Of a DNA stretch of 29,685 bases, positions 9,392 through 18,977 are shown in pieces. Each line of letters starts with the position of its first letter. Within the stretch, counting starts at the first letter, position 1. The stretch is from NCBI GenBank assembly GCA_003427395.1, contig BFEA01000457.1:432317-462001 (forward strand). The letters run 5' to 3'. The stretch comes from Chara braunii (taxonomy: Eukaryota > Streptophyta > Charophyceae > Charales > Characeae). Made by a program: the position numbers and the translations under genes. The notes under the pieces are model-generated. The model made no database searches and was not told the DNA's origin. It saw nothing but the letters and a program-made list of their open reading frames with translations.

Positions 9392-9871
9392 CAGTTTTGT
9401 TGATGTGAACTGATCTGAGCTGTGTGTTTCGCTCGGCAGTTTGCAAGAAGAGCAGACTACAGCTGCGTTGTGCAGGATGGAAGTGACCATTGGTGTTGGT
9501 GTGATCATTGGTGTTGGTCCTGTCGGAACAGTCGGATGCAAGTGAGCATGATCGCTGCAAACTATGTTATGCATGCACAGCATTGAGGAAGGGGGGAGGG
9601 ACTCTGAAGGAGGTAATGGCATTATAGTGTTGGTGTGACCTGGTGTTGGTCCTGTCGGAACAGTTGGATGCAAGTGAGCATGATCGCAGCAAACTATGTT
9701 TATACATGCACAGCATTGAGGAAGGGGGGAGGTACTCTGAAGGAGGTAATGGCATTATCGCCAATCGAGTGTACCACTGTATGAGTTTTGCCGATGTAAA
9801 ATGAACCTTGTCTGTGGACAGTCTGCAGAAGAGCAAACCGTAGCTGTACTTGTGCAGAATGAAAACAACCA
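9392..9871 (+). repeat. Nested tandem duplication upstream of the 5' LTR
   Basis: GGTGTTGGTCCTGTCGGAAC and about 115 following bases (through AGGTAATGGCATTAT) occur at 9,510-9,625 and 9,642-9,758, period 132. The outer flanks are also related: about 9,392-9,487 and 9,783-9,871 share GAAGAGCA.AC..TAGCTG and TTGTGCAG.ATG. Two rounds of duplication seem likely. Confidence 0.8.
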
Positions 9872-9881
9872 TCGATGTTAC

Positions 9882-10920
9882 TGCAGTAACCCTGTTCAGA
9901 AGTAGTCTGGGGCTCAGAACTCAGCCCCAGGCAATGCAGTCCACATTTGGTCTGCGCTGGGCTGTGTGACCATGACACGCCCTCGCCTGAGTCTGTCGCG
10001 TTTGGCTGTGTGACCAAACGCTGCACCCAGGAAAGTGAAGGGTCAAAGTCAACTGTACAGTAAAGGTACCGCGCCAGGCCCTTGGTTGGATACACTCGCT
10101 TGTTGTGTGCAGGTACCCAGACACGCATCCAGTGCGAAGGGAATTCAGTTCAGGCCAGTCTGGGCCTTCGTTTGTATCAAGATCTGGACGGCTCAAGGTT
10201 GCAGCATCCGGGGTCCAGACCCCAAGTTAACGCTAGCATTGACCTCCCTGGCTTTGACATTCATTCATTCTGTCTTGCGTTGATGCTGACTTCACGCGTC
10301 GACTTCAACGCTGGCTCAACGCTGCGACGCTGGCTCCATGCGGCAACGCTGGCATTTGTGATTCGGCGAGGCGCTGCTGGTCCGGCATGGTGGCTGGCTT
10401 GCACCTGTCTTCTTGGCATGCTGACATGGCAGCCGCCATGCGCTGTCGCTGAAGGGGCCGCTGCCACGTGTATTATTAGATGACATGGTTGCGGCCACTC
10501 TTCTACTGTGGCTGACGAGGCGAGGCTATGGGACTTGTATTGCTGTTCTAATTATCATCATTCGGGAGGAGATTGGGACTGTGGAGAGATCGTGGACACG
10601 TACCTGATGGTCTTCATGTCGACATTTCTCCAACGCTGATGAGGGACTAATTAGACGTGCCGCGTGGCACATTGAGGCTACTTCGGTTACTTGTTTATAC
10701 GATTGATTATTGAGGTGGTAGTCGAGGAGGGAGCCCAAAGCAGGAGTGGGCATTGTACTTTCCTCTCCGTTGTCTCATCTCACTCCTCTCTTCGTTTGTG
10801 TATGATTACCTCATCTCATTTTGTTCGGTTATGATTTTGACTAGTGGTAATCATCAGCGGATGGACATTTATTTGGGCTTGCATTGTTGATGACTATCTT
10901 CACGATTTGGGTTCATTGCA
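9882..10920 (+). mobile_element. 5' LTR of a Ty3/Gypsy retrotransposon
   Basis: This 1,039-base segment starts TGCAGTAACCC, ends GGGTTCATTGCA and is followed at once by a primer-binding site. It is homologous over its whole length to 17,886-18,930 on the opposite strand. Long blocks match almost exactly, for example GTTCAGAAGTAGT, CCCTTGGTTGGATACACTC, GATCTGGACGGCT and GGTAATCATGAGCGGATG-like sequence near the 3' end. The four bases before it are TTAC, the same four that follow the other LTR. Several frames within it are open but none codes for a recognisable protein. Divergence between the two LTRs is clearly visible, so the insertion is not recent. Confidence 0.85.
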
Positions 10921-10923
10921 ATT

Positions 10924-10935
10924 TGGTATCGGAGC
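10924..10935 (+). other. Primer-binding site (initiator tRNA-Met type)
   Basis: TGGTATCGGAGC begins 3 bases after the LTR end. It differs at one base from TGGTATCAGAGC, the usual primer-binding site of plant LTR retrotransposons primed by initiator methionine tRNA. Its position fixes the LTR/leader boundary and the + orientation of the element. Confidence 0.85.
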
Positions 10936-11022
10936 AATTCTCCTGATGACGACGATTGTACACGTGTGCACATGTCAGGTGGCGCACAGGTAAGTGTAAT
11001 GCACACGTGTCTTGAGTAGGTG

Positions 11023-11600
11023 CTGACGTGGCAAGAGATACGTCGGGGGTGCTGACGTGGCACAAACTTCACTGGCGAGAAAACACTGTCGGATTTGCTG
11101 ACGCGGTACAGTTGACTTCGCTGGCCAGAGGATATCCCTACGAGGCTGCTGACGTGGCAGTAGGGATTGCGACCAAGGGTATCGCGACACTGACGTGGCA
11201 TAGTGATTCCCTGCTGACGTGGCATATGTTGTGCTGCGTCTGAAGACCTTGTTGCTGATGTGGCATTTTTGTTGATGATATGCGACAAGGTCTATTGCAG
11301 GTGCTGACGTCGCCTTGAGGAGACAGGATTGAACGCTGATGTGGTAGGAAGCAAGCGACCACAATTGTTTTTGTGAGGTGGTGACCGCCTGCTGACGTGG
11401 CATTAGCCTCTTTGGCCGATGTGGCATGGTCTGATTGGCTGGAACGGTGGCGGTATCCCAATGTGACGCGTGGAAGTGGCACGTGATAGGATCAGAAGAC
11501 ACATTTGTTGACGTGGCATCCTGCTATTGGTTGACCGGACATTGAAAGAGCTGACGTGGCAGGATTTGCTGTGTTGGCACTCCAGGGATGACACGTGGCA
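11023..11600 (+). promoter_or_regulatory. Array of 14 CTGACGTGGCA motifs in the retrotransposon leader
   Basis: Exact CTGACGTGGCA occurs at 11,023, 11,052, 11,149, 11,190, 11,214, 11,392 and 11,551. One- to three-base variants lie at 11,098, 11,255, 11,304, 11,336, 11,416, 11,508 and 11,590. Spacing is irregular (24 to about 97 bases) and the sequence between copies is unrelated, so this is not a tandem satellite. GACGTGGC is the hybrid C-box/G-box bound by plant bZIP factors, and TGACGTGG is also the unfolded-protein-response element core. All copies have one orientation. They lie between the primer-binding site and gag, in the untranslated leader. A role as an enhancer or as an RNA element is inference. 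Confidence 0.6.
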
Positions 11601-11807
11601 AGCAAGATTACTGCCAAGTAAGAGAAGCATTCTGAAGACGACGACGGTAAAGTTGATTGACCACTATACAGCTGTAGTGCCAGTTGTCCGACAGAGTGCA
11701 AAATTTGTTGTTGTTGTTGACATACTTACCTTGTCGTTGCTATGTTGTGGTGCTTGCGTACTTGTGTGTTGTGTCTGATCACACGGCCTGGCGTGGTATC
11801 TGTAGAC

Positions 11808-12485
11808 TCGTAGGATGTCATCACACAGACGAAAGAACAGCAACCAGTATAAGTAGAGATCTGCTCCTTTTTATTATTTTTTTTTATTTTTTTGTTTCAT
11901 TATTGCGAATATTGTCTCAAATTTGATTTCCGAGATGTTTGGTGTATGGATATTACTCTTGTTTCTTTTTCCAATGACATTCTTAATGGGTGAAGGATCT
12001 TTTGAACCCAAGACTAGGAGACAGGCGGAAACAAAGAAACAAGAGTTACTGGCTCTATAGGACCGGCTAATGAATGATTTCCATTTGTTCGGACCGGAAG
12101 GCAAATGACACGTTCGTAATATGTTTGATTTAAAGACGGTAGAGGAGATTCATAGGATGGCATCACACACACGAAAGAAAAGCAATTAGTATAAGTAGAG
12201 ACCTACTCCTTTTTTTTATTTTTTTTTATTTTTTTGTTTCACTATTGCGAATATTGTCTCAAATTTGATTTCCAATATGTTTGGTGTGTGGAAATTAGTC
12301 TTGTTTCTTTTTCCAATGACATTCTTAATGGGTGAAGGATCTTCTGAACCCAAGACTAGGAGACAGGTGGAAATAAAGAAACAAAAGTTATTGGCTCTAT
12401 GGGACCAGCTAATGAATGATTTCCGTTTTGTCCAGACCGGAAGTCGAACGACACGTTCGTAATATGTTTGATTTAAAGACGGTAA
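11808..12485 (+). repeat. Tandem duplication in the leader, two units of about 340 bp
   Basis: The unit runs from TAGGATGTCATCACACAGACG through the T-rich tract, TTGCGAATATTGTCTCAAAT, TTCTTAATGGGTGAAGGATC and CGTTCGTAATATGTTTGATT. It is present at 11,808-12,142 and 12,150-12,485 with about 10 percent differences. Each copy contains a short frame (GEGS.EPKTRRQ...KQ.LLAL.D) that looks like the start of the gag region. The downstream copy retains the longer frame (12,265-12,462). Confidence 0.85.
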
Positions 12486-12990
12486 ACGACCGTCTAAAGC
12501 AAGCAATTACGACCGTTGAAGTTGTGGCTGCCGCTTCCGAAGTGTCTAAAATGATAGTTCAGTGCCAGAAGGCATTGGACTAGTTTGCTATCAAGCAGTT
12601 GGAAGAGTCGTGGAGTTATCAAGGAAAGGGGACTTCAGACCAGAAGTGACCGAGGCTACGATTGACGCAAACATCCAGCAACTAAGAGAGGTGTTGCCTG
12701 CGGAAGAAAGGACGAAGGAAGAACTAGCCCAGAAACATGAACAGGAATTGAGAAGAGAACAAAAAGTGAATGAAATTAGACAAGTGATACGAACAAAAGG
12801 GAAGGAATAGACTGATATGATACAGACATTGTATCACATCATGACTTACCTCACCTTCTTCGAAGAGAAGATTGCCAGAAAGCATAGCCAGTTAGACGAA
12901 ATTGTTGTAGGATTGCGAACTGTCACATACATTGTGAGAGGGAAGCATCCGGTAAAAGAAAAAGAAGAAGATGTTAAGGAAGAAAAGAAA
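12265..12990 (+). pseudogene. Ty3/Gypsy gag N-terminal region, decayed
   Basis: Several short frames in succession encode charged, coiled-coil-like sequence. 12,265-12,462 includes EPKTRRQVEIKKQKLLAL. From 12,484 there is a helix with VNDRLKQAITTVEVVAAA that ends at a TAG. 12,640-12,810 has ATIDANIQQLREVLPAEERT and then Glu/Lys/Gln-rich sequence. 12,815-12,990 has TLYHIMTYLTFFEEKIARKH. Stops and frameshifts separate them. Position between the leader and the capsid domain, together with the heptad-like composition, suggests the N-terminal helical part of gag. No family-specific motif is present here, so the assignment rests on position. Confidence 0.5.
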
Positions 12991-13265
12991 AGTTAAAAAG
13001 TTGATGAATGATGCAATGAAGTTCGTTGATCCTTAGGATCAGAAGACGTCTAATGGAGGCGGGAAGCCATCTAATGGAGGGGCATAAATTCCACCGTCTT
13101 CTCCACCGAATACTACTCCTCTCCCATCCTCTCCACCTCCACAGCCTCCAGCTTCTCCACAAGGTGAGGTAAGTACGAAACCAGAGAAGCCGAAAAGAAA
13201 AGAAAAAGTGAAGATGAAATTGTAATTCACGAGAACTTGTTGCTCAGGGTAGTGGAAATTCAGAC

Positions 13266-13427
13266 ATATTGTAGCACGACCCCTGTTGAACCTTAATCCC
13301 AGGTTGTTTTCTCTACCTTTTGTCTTGGGGGGGAAGTTAAGGAATGATATTGTAGCACGACCCCTGTTGAACCTTAATCCCAGGTTGTTTTCTCTACCTT
13401 TTGTCTTGGGGGGGAAGTTAAGGAATG
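13266..13427 (+). repeat. 81-bp exact tandem duplication within gag
   Basis: ATATTGTAGCACGACCCCTG and the rest of an 81-base unit (ending GGGGAAGTTAAGGAATG) occur at 13,266-13,346 and 13,347-13,427 with essentially no differences. The period is 27 codons, so it keeps the frame. Near-identity implies a recent slippage or unequal exchange, long after the element was inserted. Confidence 0.9.
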
Positions 13428-14091
13428 GGTATTGGCCGAAGCTAACGCTGCAGGGTTCGATGACATCGGTGAATGGGCTAGAAGATTGACTCTGAAGCAG
13501 TTCCTTGGTAAGATCAAGGAACGTTTTTTGGATAAAACAGCGGGCGATGAGGCCTTTGACCAGCTCACCACCATCGGACAAAGATATTGGGCCTCAGTGG
13601 AAGCACTGTTCCGAGAGGTCGATTGGTTGTTGCAGGTTCCTGGATTGAACCTGCAAGAAAACCAAGTTTTATATATCTATTCCCGCGCTCTGCCCGAACC
13701 CGTTCGTGTACAACTCGTGGCAGAATCGAAATTCAAAAAGTACAATTATAGGCAGTTTCGCGACTTGGCTCTCCAGCGAGAGCAAATGACTTCACAGGTA
13801 AAGAATTTTTATGCCTTTGTAGTAAAGTACGGGGGTGGAGGAGGCACAGACGTAGGTAAGCGGGTAACCTGGCGCCAAAAGCGTCAGAACCACACCCTCG
13901 CAATCTTTGACGACGATACTCTGGAGAAGTGGTCATTGGAGGTCGAGGGTGTGGCGAGCAACAATGATACCGAGAAGGGGGAAGTCACTGTTGCCGCGGT
14001 CAACAAGGGAGGACCACGATCATCAGGAAGAAGGCATGCTCGTTTTCCGAGCATCTCGGAATTGCGGTTGGGAGGTCATGGGAGAAGATGA
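13398..14091 (+). pseudogene. Ty3/Gypsy gag, capsid (retrotrans_gag) domain
   Basis: The frame reads GGEVKEWVLAEANAAGFDDI through EWARRL..FLGKIKERFLDKTAGDEAFDQLTTIGQ, then YWASVEALFREVDWLLQ, LQENQVLYIYSRALPEPVRVQL and YRQFRDLALQREQM. The pattern of a W near the start, a central RF-type helix (here KERFLD), a tyrosine/Leu-rich segment and Ala-Leu-Pro-Glu is typical of plant Ty3/Gypsy gag capsid domains. The frame stays open upstream of the ATG at 13,432, so that ATG is not the natural start. The C-terminal part from about 13,800 is basic and Gly-rich and then ends at a TGA. The zinc knuckle falls in a different frame downstream, so a frameshift has separated them. Confidence 0.7.
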
Positions 14092-14225
14092 AAATTACAC
14101 AGGAATTGTGGCAAGAAAGAATATAGACAATGCCCAATATCTAAAGTGTGGTATCACAAGGCACATGATTGCCTGATGCCCACTTATTCGAAACCCAAAA
14201 GCGAGCAGCCAGTAGGAGTAAGAAT
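14092..14225 (+). pseudogene. Degenerate gag zinc-knuckle remnant
   Basis: Across the + frames one finds NCGKKEYRQCPISKVWYHKAHDC-like residues: Cys, Gly-Lys, Cys, His and a final His-Asp-Cys. This resembles a CX2CX4HX4C nucleocapsid knuckle (CGKxGHxxxxC) that has lost its spacing. Its place between capsid and protease matches Ty3/Gypsy order. Confidence is limited by the lost spacing. Confidence 0.4.
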
Positions 14226-14440
14226 CTAGTTAAAGGGTTTGGACCAAGAAGAAGGTAAGGCGCCTACGATCCCTTCCAACCCTTTGACTCGCATGCAGAG
14301 AACGGTTCTTCTTCAGTCCATCGTCCAGAAAACCCTGAATATGTTTTATGCATTGTCTCTCTGGACGACTCTCTTGACGAGCTTAGTAACGAGTTGCTGG
14401 CATTACGAAGCTCGTAGGCTAAGAAATCAAAGTCTAAGGG

Positions 14441-14810
14441 TGACGTACTACTCGCGGATGTAGAGATTGCACATACCCGTGCAGGTGCTCTGTTGGACTC
14501 AGGATCCACACGATCCTACATATCCGAGAAAGCAGTCCGCAAGTTGCATCTCAGAATGAAGGTAAAAAATCTATCTTAACCAATTACGTCTATCCTAGCT
14601 GACAAACGCACGATCAATGTATCGCAATATGTTGATCGTGTGAAGTGTCAATTTCGTACCAAGGAAGGAAAGAAGATTGTTCACGAGGTTTCCCTTCTTG
14701 TAGAAAAGAAGTTACCTTTTGATTTGATTTTGGGAATGGACAGGCACGAGGAAGCGAACCCAGATATAAATTTCAAAGAGAAGATAGTGTTATTGCGAGA
14801 TGCACTCTGA
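14441..14810 (+). pseudogene. Ty3/Gypsy aspartic protease (retropepsin)
   Basis: One frame encodes GALLDSGSTRSYISEKAVRK, with the DSG catalytic triplet (a DTG variant common in plant retroelements). After a single in-frame TAA near 14,577 it continues in the same frame with the flap-to-C-terminal part and ends in LPFDLILGMD, the hydrophobic-ILG motif that closes the retropepsin fold. The total of about 120 residues is normal for this domain. One stop is the only visible lesion, and gag and RT lie on either side in the expected order. Confidence 0.75.
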
Positions 14811-15042
14811 ATTGAAACCTATCAATTTATACCATAAGTCTGACTCAGATTGTAGTCTGTCTTTCTGTTGTACGAGTTATCCCGCATTTTAATCGTGCTT
14901 TTGAAAGAAAAACTTGGGACATGAAGTAATGATGGTTCTAGTAAAGAAACCAGGTGAATCTTCTACTTCCTATCCTTCTTCGACTGAAAAATTCCTAAGC
15001 GAGTATAAAGATTTATTTATCGAACAAACAGGAAATAACGGG

Positions 15043-15150
15043 ACGTGCTATCAAGCACACAATTGAAATTATTCCTTAAAGTAAGATTCCAACTGAACGT
15101 GCTATCAAGCACACAATTGACATTATTCCTTGCAGTAAGATTCCCAAGGG
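15043..15150 (+). repeat. 54-bp in-frame tandem duplication at the RT N-terminus
   Basis: ACGTGCTATCAAGCACACAA and the following bases through AAGATTCC occur at 15,043-15,096 and 15,097-15,150 with a few substitutions. The duplication adds 18 codons to the stretch IKHTI.IIP.SKIP, which precedes the first conserved RT block. Confidence 0.85.
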
Positions 15151-15800
15151 CCCTATCTATTCAATGCCTCCAAGAAAACTTGAGGAATTGCGAAAGCAAC
15201 TGGAAGACTTAACAGAAAAATGATGGATTCACCCTAGCTTCTCTCCTTATGGTGCCCGTCTTGTTTGTGCCCAAAAAGGGAGGTGAGTTGCGTCTCTATA
15301 TTAACTATAGAGGGTTGAATGCTATCATTGTTAAGAATGTCGAACCTCTACCACGAATTGCCAACTTACTAGACCAGTTGCAGGGCTGTAAGTTTTTTAG
15401 TAAGATTGATCTACCATCAGATTGAGGTGGAACCCACGGATCAACATAAGACCGCATTCCGAACAAGGTATGACCATTACGAGTTTGTGGTAATGCCCTT
15501 CAGACTGATGAATGCCCCAACAACCTTTCAAAGGTCTATGAATGAACTCTTTCGTCAATGGTTAGATACGTTTGTAATTGTCTATCTCGATGATATTCTA
15601 GTGTGTAGTAAGAGACTAGAAGATCATGAGAAGCACCTTCGCCTGGTGCTCGGGAAGTTGCGACAAGGCAACTTCAAGATCAATCCCAAGAGTTTTCTAA
15701 GTCCAAAGTGTTATACTTAGGATACATAGAGAACGAAGAAGGTCCAAGGCCGGAAGAGAAAAATATTTCAGCAATTAGAGATTGACCACAACCTAAGTTT
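15043..15800 (+). pseudogene. Ty3/Gypsy reverse transcriptase
   Basis: The conserved RT blocks are all visible in order but in shifted frames: YSMPPRKLEELRKQLEDL with a stop, then [18 protein letters not shown] and [20 protein letters not shown] with SKID, then [39 protein letters not shown], and [13 protein letters not shown] with the catalytic YLDD at 15,583-15,594. The usual MPFGLTNAP is MPFRLMNAP here. Stops and at least two frameshifts (near 15,260 and 15,410) inactivate it. The longest intact piece is 15,406-15,720. The [16 protein letters not shown] signature places it in the plant chromovirus/Tekay-Reina-like part of Ty3/Gypsy. Confidence 0.9.
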
Positions 15801-16400
15801 ATAACTGAATTGCGATATTTTCTAGGTTTTGCCAGTTATTACAGGAAGTTTGTTAGGAACGTCTCACTGATTGCTGCACAAATGCGAAGATTGTTAAAGA
15901 ACGAAACTATCTGGTTGTGGGATAAGGATTGTGAGTCTTCCTTTCGAAATTTAAAGTATGCACTAACTCACTACCCTGTCCTGAAGATTGCTGACCCGTC
16001 CTTGCCTTTGATTGTTACCACTGACGCAAGTCAGTATGGGATTGACGTTGTTCTCCAACAGGATGATGGCAAGGGTTATAGGCCCATAGAGTTTATGTCT
16101 GTTATGTCTACACGAATGCCGTTAGAGATAGTTGTCAACTCCACTTATGAATAGGAACTTTATGCCCATGTCTGTGTGTTGGATACGTGGAAACACTACC
16201 TGTTAGGGAGACACTTTATTGCGTATTCAGACCACTCAACACTACAGTGGATAATAACACAGTCTAGACTCTCTGACAAGTTGGTTAGATGGTCTGCCTT
16301 CATTGACACCTTTGATTTTGAGCTCGAAACTATTAAATCTAAGTCAAATGTGGTTGCAGATGCTTTAACTCGACGTAGTGAGTTCTTTGGTGCAATTGTC
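15801..16400 (+). pseudogene. Ty3/Gypsy RNase H domain
   Basis: The sequence starts with the RT-RNase H connection (ELRYFLGFASYYRKFVRN), then WLWDKDCESSFRNLK, LPLIVTTDASQYGID (catalytic Asp in TTDAS), RPIEFMSVMS, a TAG at 16,152 where most relatives have a sense codon before the ELYA motif, then YLLGRHFIAYSDHSTLQW with the SDH motif, and NVVADALTRR at the end. The order and spacing are normal for this family. One stop codon splits an otherwise open frame. Confidence 0.88.
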
Positions 16401-16477
16401 TTTTACTTGGATGTTTGGAATGATCTGAAAGACCAGATCGCCAAGGATATGCTATTGATCCTATCTGGAAATCAATC

Positions 16478-17045
16478 ATGGATATCCTTGTACGAGATCC
16501 GTCCCAACTACCCAACTATAGACTGACTGATGGGTTGTTGTTCTTGATTGACCAAACCGAGCAAAGATTGTGTATACCTCATAAGGAAGAGATTAAGAGC
16601 CTGTTGATTGGGGAATGTCACGATTCTGAAGGTCATTTTTGTTTCAAGAACATATGCTGAAGTCAGAGAATGTTTCGAATGGAAGGGACTTAAAGACGAT
16701 GTACTAACATATGTTCGTACCTGTTTAGTGTATCAAAGAAACAAGCTGTCGCATAGACTTCTCAAGCCATTACCTATACCAAGTGAACCAGATGAGTCTA
16801 TCTCAATTGACTTCACGAGTCTGGTTAAAAGTCACAATGGTAATAGTTAAGTGATGGTAATTGTTGACCATTTTTCAAAATATGCTATGTTTGTTTCCTT
16901 GCCTACAGAAACGCGTACTGAACTTGTCATTCAAAAATTGCAGATGTGATGGGTCACTGAGTATGGGTTTTCTAAATCCATTGTGTCTAATCGGGATGTC
17001 AGTCTCACTAGTCTGCCATGGCCTGTTGCTAAAATCCAAACTGCT
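16478..17045 (+). pseudogene. Ty3/Gypsy integrase, zinc-binding and partial catalytic core
   Basis: The HHCC domain is recognisable: LCIPHKEEIKSLLIGECHDSEGHF carries the histidines and TCLVYQRNK the cysteine pair, but the second Cys is replaced by Tyr (CxxY). The core begins SIDFTSL (first catalytic Asp), continues VIVDHFSKYAMFV, and reaches SNRDVSLTS (second Asp). Homology then stops near 17,045, before the third acidic residue. Several stops (near 16,660, 16,848 and 16,948) and frameshifts are present. The missing continuation is found on the opposite strand from 19,800 downwards, as if the 3' part had been inverted. Confidence 0.85.
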
Positions 17046-17885
17046 GCTGACAGTGTGAGGATAAAATTCTAATAAATAGTTGTCGTACCCTTCCCCACCA
17101 AACCTCCAGCGACACTACCACCCTTTTGGGCGCCAACTGCAATTGCCTGCATCCTGATTGTTCGAGAAGGATGTCCAATTGTCCAGTGCATTTATTTTTT
17201 TTTTTGTGTGTGTCTGAATTTTGAAATCGGAAGCGGTTTTTGGATTTCCCCTCAAAAGGCTTGACTTTCTTCCTCTTTGCCCTTTTTTTGAAAAATACGG
17301 ACCATTTGCTTGGCATGGTCGTGTAGGGGCCAATGCTCATATCAAGAAATGTTCCTGATTCCCCGCGCCCCAAAAAAAAATGAAGAAAAAGAAATAGGAA
17401 CACCGCCAAGAAACTCCACTAGCAAGAACCCAAAAACCATTTTCGACCTTGAAATTCAAACTCCGAAAAAGACAGACAACCAACAGATCGTAGGGCATTC
17501 GAAAGTTCTGGAATGATCAGGCGATAAAGTACTGCCCCACGCCCAACCCACCCCACCCTCCGGGGCCATTGTAGGAGGTCCATAATGAATCCTTCTAAGA
17601 TGATTCAATGAATTCATGGAATATAATAATTGAAATAAAAGAATATATATTTTTTCAAATACTCAAATTCAATTTGTTAAGAAATAGAAGAATCTACTCA
17701 CTCCATCGCACACAACTCCCTTAACATCACTTTCTTAATGATCATCGGCAACTCCCAACGAATCAGCGCTACACCACAACTAGCAGGCTAGCCTGTTTAT
17801 TGATCTGCATGAGTGACCGTCAATTCACATTGTCAACCGCTTCTTCCATTTGCCTCCTTCCATCCTCAAAGCTATGACTCTGTAA
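17046..17885. other. Sequence between the two retrotransposon parts; no gene
   Basis: None of these 840 bases matches a known retrotransposon domain. If the 3' part was inverted, the portion next to 17,885 is the original downstream flank of the insertion. It includes A-rich and T-rich runs, with a TGATTCAATGAATTCATGGA segment near 17,600. No coding frame is convincing. Confidence 0.5.
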
Positions 17886-18930
17886 TGCAATGAACCCAGA
17901 TCGTGAAGATAGTCGTCAACACTGCAAGCCCAGATAAATGTTCATCCGCTCATGATTACCAATACTCAAAATCGTAACCAGACAGAATGAGATGAGGTAA
18001 TCATACACAGACGAAGAGAGAGGAGGGAGATGCGACAAAGGAGAGGAAAGTACAATGCCCACTCCTACTTCGGGCTCCCTGCTCAACTACCACCTCAATA
18101 AAGAAGTCTGAACAAGTAACCGAAGTAGCCTCAATATGCCGCGTGACATGTTTAATTATTCCCTCATCAGCGCTGGTGCAATGTCGACTTGACAAACATC
18201 AGGTTCGTGTCCACAATCTCTCCACAGTCCCGATCTCCTTCCGAATGACGATAATTAGAACAGTAATACAAGTCTCGTAGCCTCGCCTCGTCGGCCACAG
18301 TAGAACAGTGGCAACAACCACGACATTTAATAATACACGTGGCAGCGGTCACTTCAGCGACGGCGCATGGCGGCTGCCACGTCAGCATGCCAATAAGACA
18401 AGTGTAAGCTAGCCACCATGTCGGACCAGCATCGCCTCGCCGAATGACAAATACCATTGTCGCCGCATCGAGCCAGCGTCGCAGCGTCGAGCCAACGTTG
18501 AAGTCAACGCGTGAAGTCAACATCAACGCAAGACATAATGAATGAATATCAAAGCCAGGGAGGTCAATGCTTTAAGTAGCGTTGACTCGGGGTCTGAACC
18601 CCGGATGCTGCAACCTTAAGCCGTCCAGATCTTGATACAAACGAAGGCCCAGATTGGCCTGAACTGAATTCCCTTCGGCCTGGATGATTGTCTGGGTACC
18701 TGCGCACAACAAGTGAGTGTATCCAACCAAGGGCCTGGGCGGTACCTTTGACTCTATAGTTGACTTTGACCCTTGACTTTCCTGGGTGCAGCGTTTGGTC
18801 ACACAGCCAAACTCGACAGACTCAGGCTTGGGCGTGTCCTAGTCACACAGCCCAACGTAGACCAACTGTGGACTGCGTCGCCAGGGGCTGAGTTCTGATC
18901 CCCCTACTACTTCTGAATAGGGTTACTACA
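17886..18930 (-). mobile_element. 3' LTR of the same Ty3/Gypsy element, inverted
   Basis: Read on the minus strand the segment begins TGTAGTAACCC (18,930) and ends GGGTTCATTGCA (17,886). It is 1,045 bases long and collinear with the LTR at 9,882-10,920. It is preceded on the minus strand by a purine-rich tract and the pol 3' end, so it is the 3' LTR. TTAC follows it immediately, matching the TTAC in front of the 5' LTR. The LTRs are in opposite orientation, which is not the state of an intact element. Confidence 0.85.
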
Positions 18931-18945
18931 TTCCTGCCGACCCAT
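18931..18945 (-). other. Polypurine tract
   Basis: GGGTCGGCAGGAA (with AGAAAATG before it) lies directly upstream of the 3' LTR on the minus strand. It is where plus-strand synthesis would be primed. It is only partly purine, so this is a positional assignment. Confidence 0.5.
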
Positions 18946-18977
18946 TTTCTAGTTCCACCGCAGAAATTTTTAAGACT

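Noticed and set aside
10869-11502. Minus-strand frames with repeated CHVS / ATSA / MPRQQ peptides
   Set aside because: Each peptide is TGCCACGTCAGC read in one of three frames; this is the motif array, not a gene.
11023-11600. CRISPR-like array
   Set aside because: The repeat is only 11 bases, spacing ranges widely, and the context is a eukaryotic retrotransposon leader.
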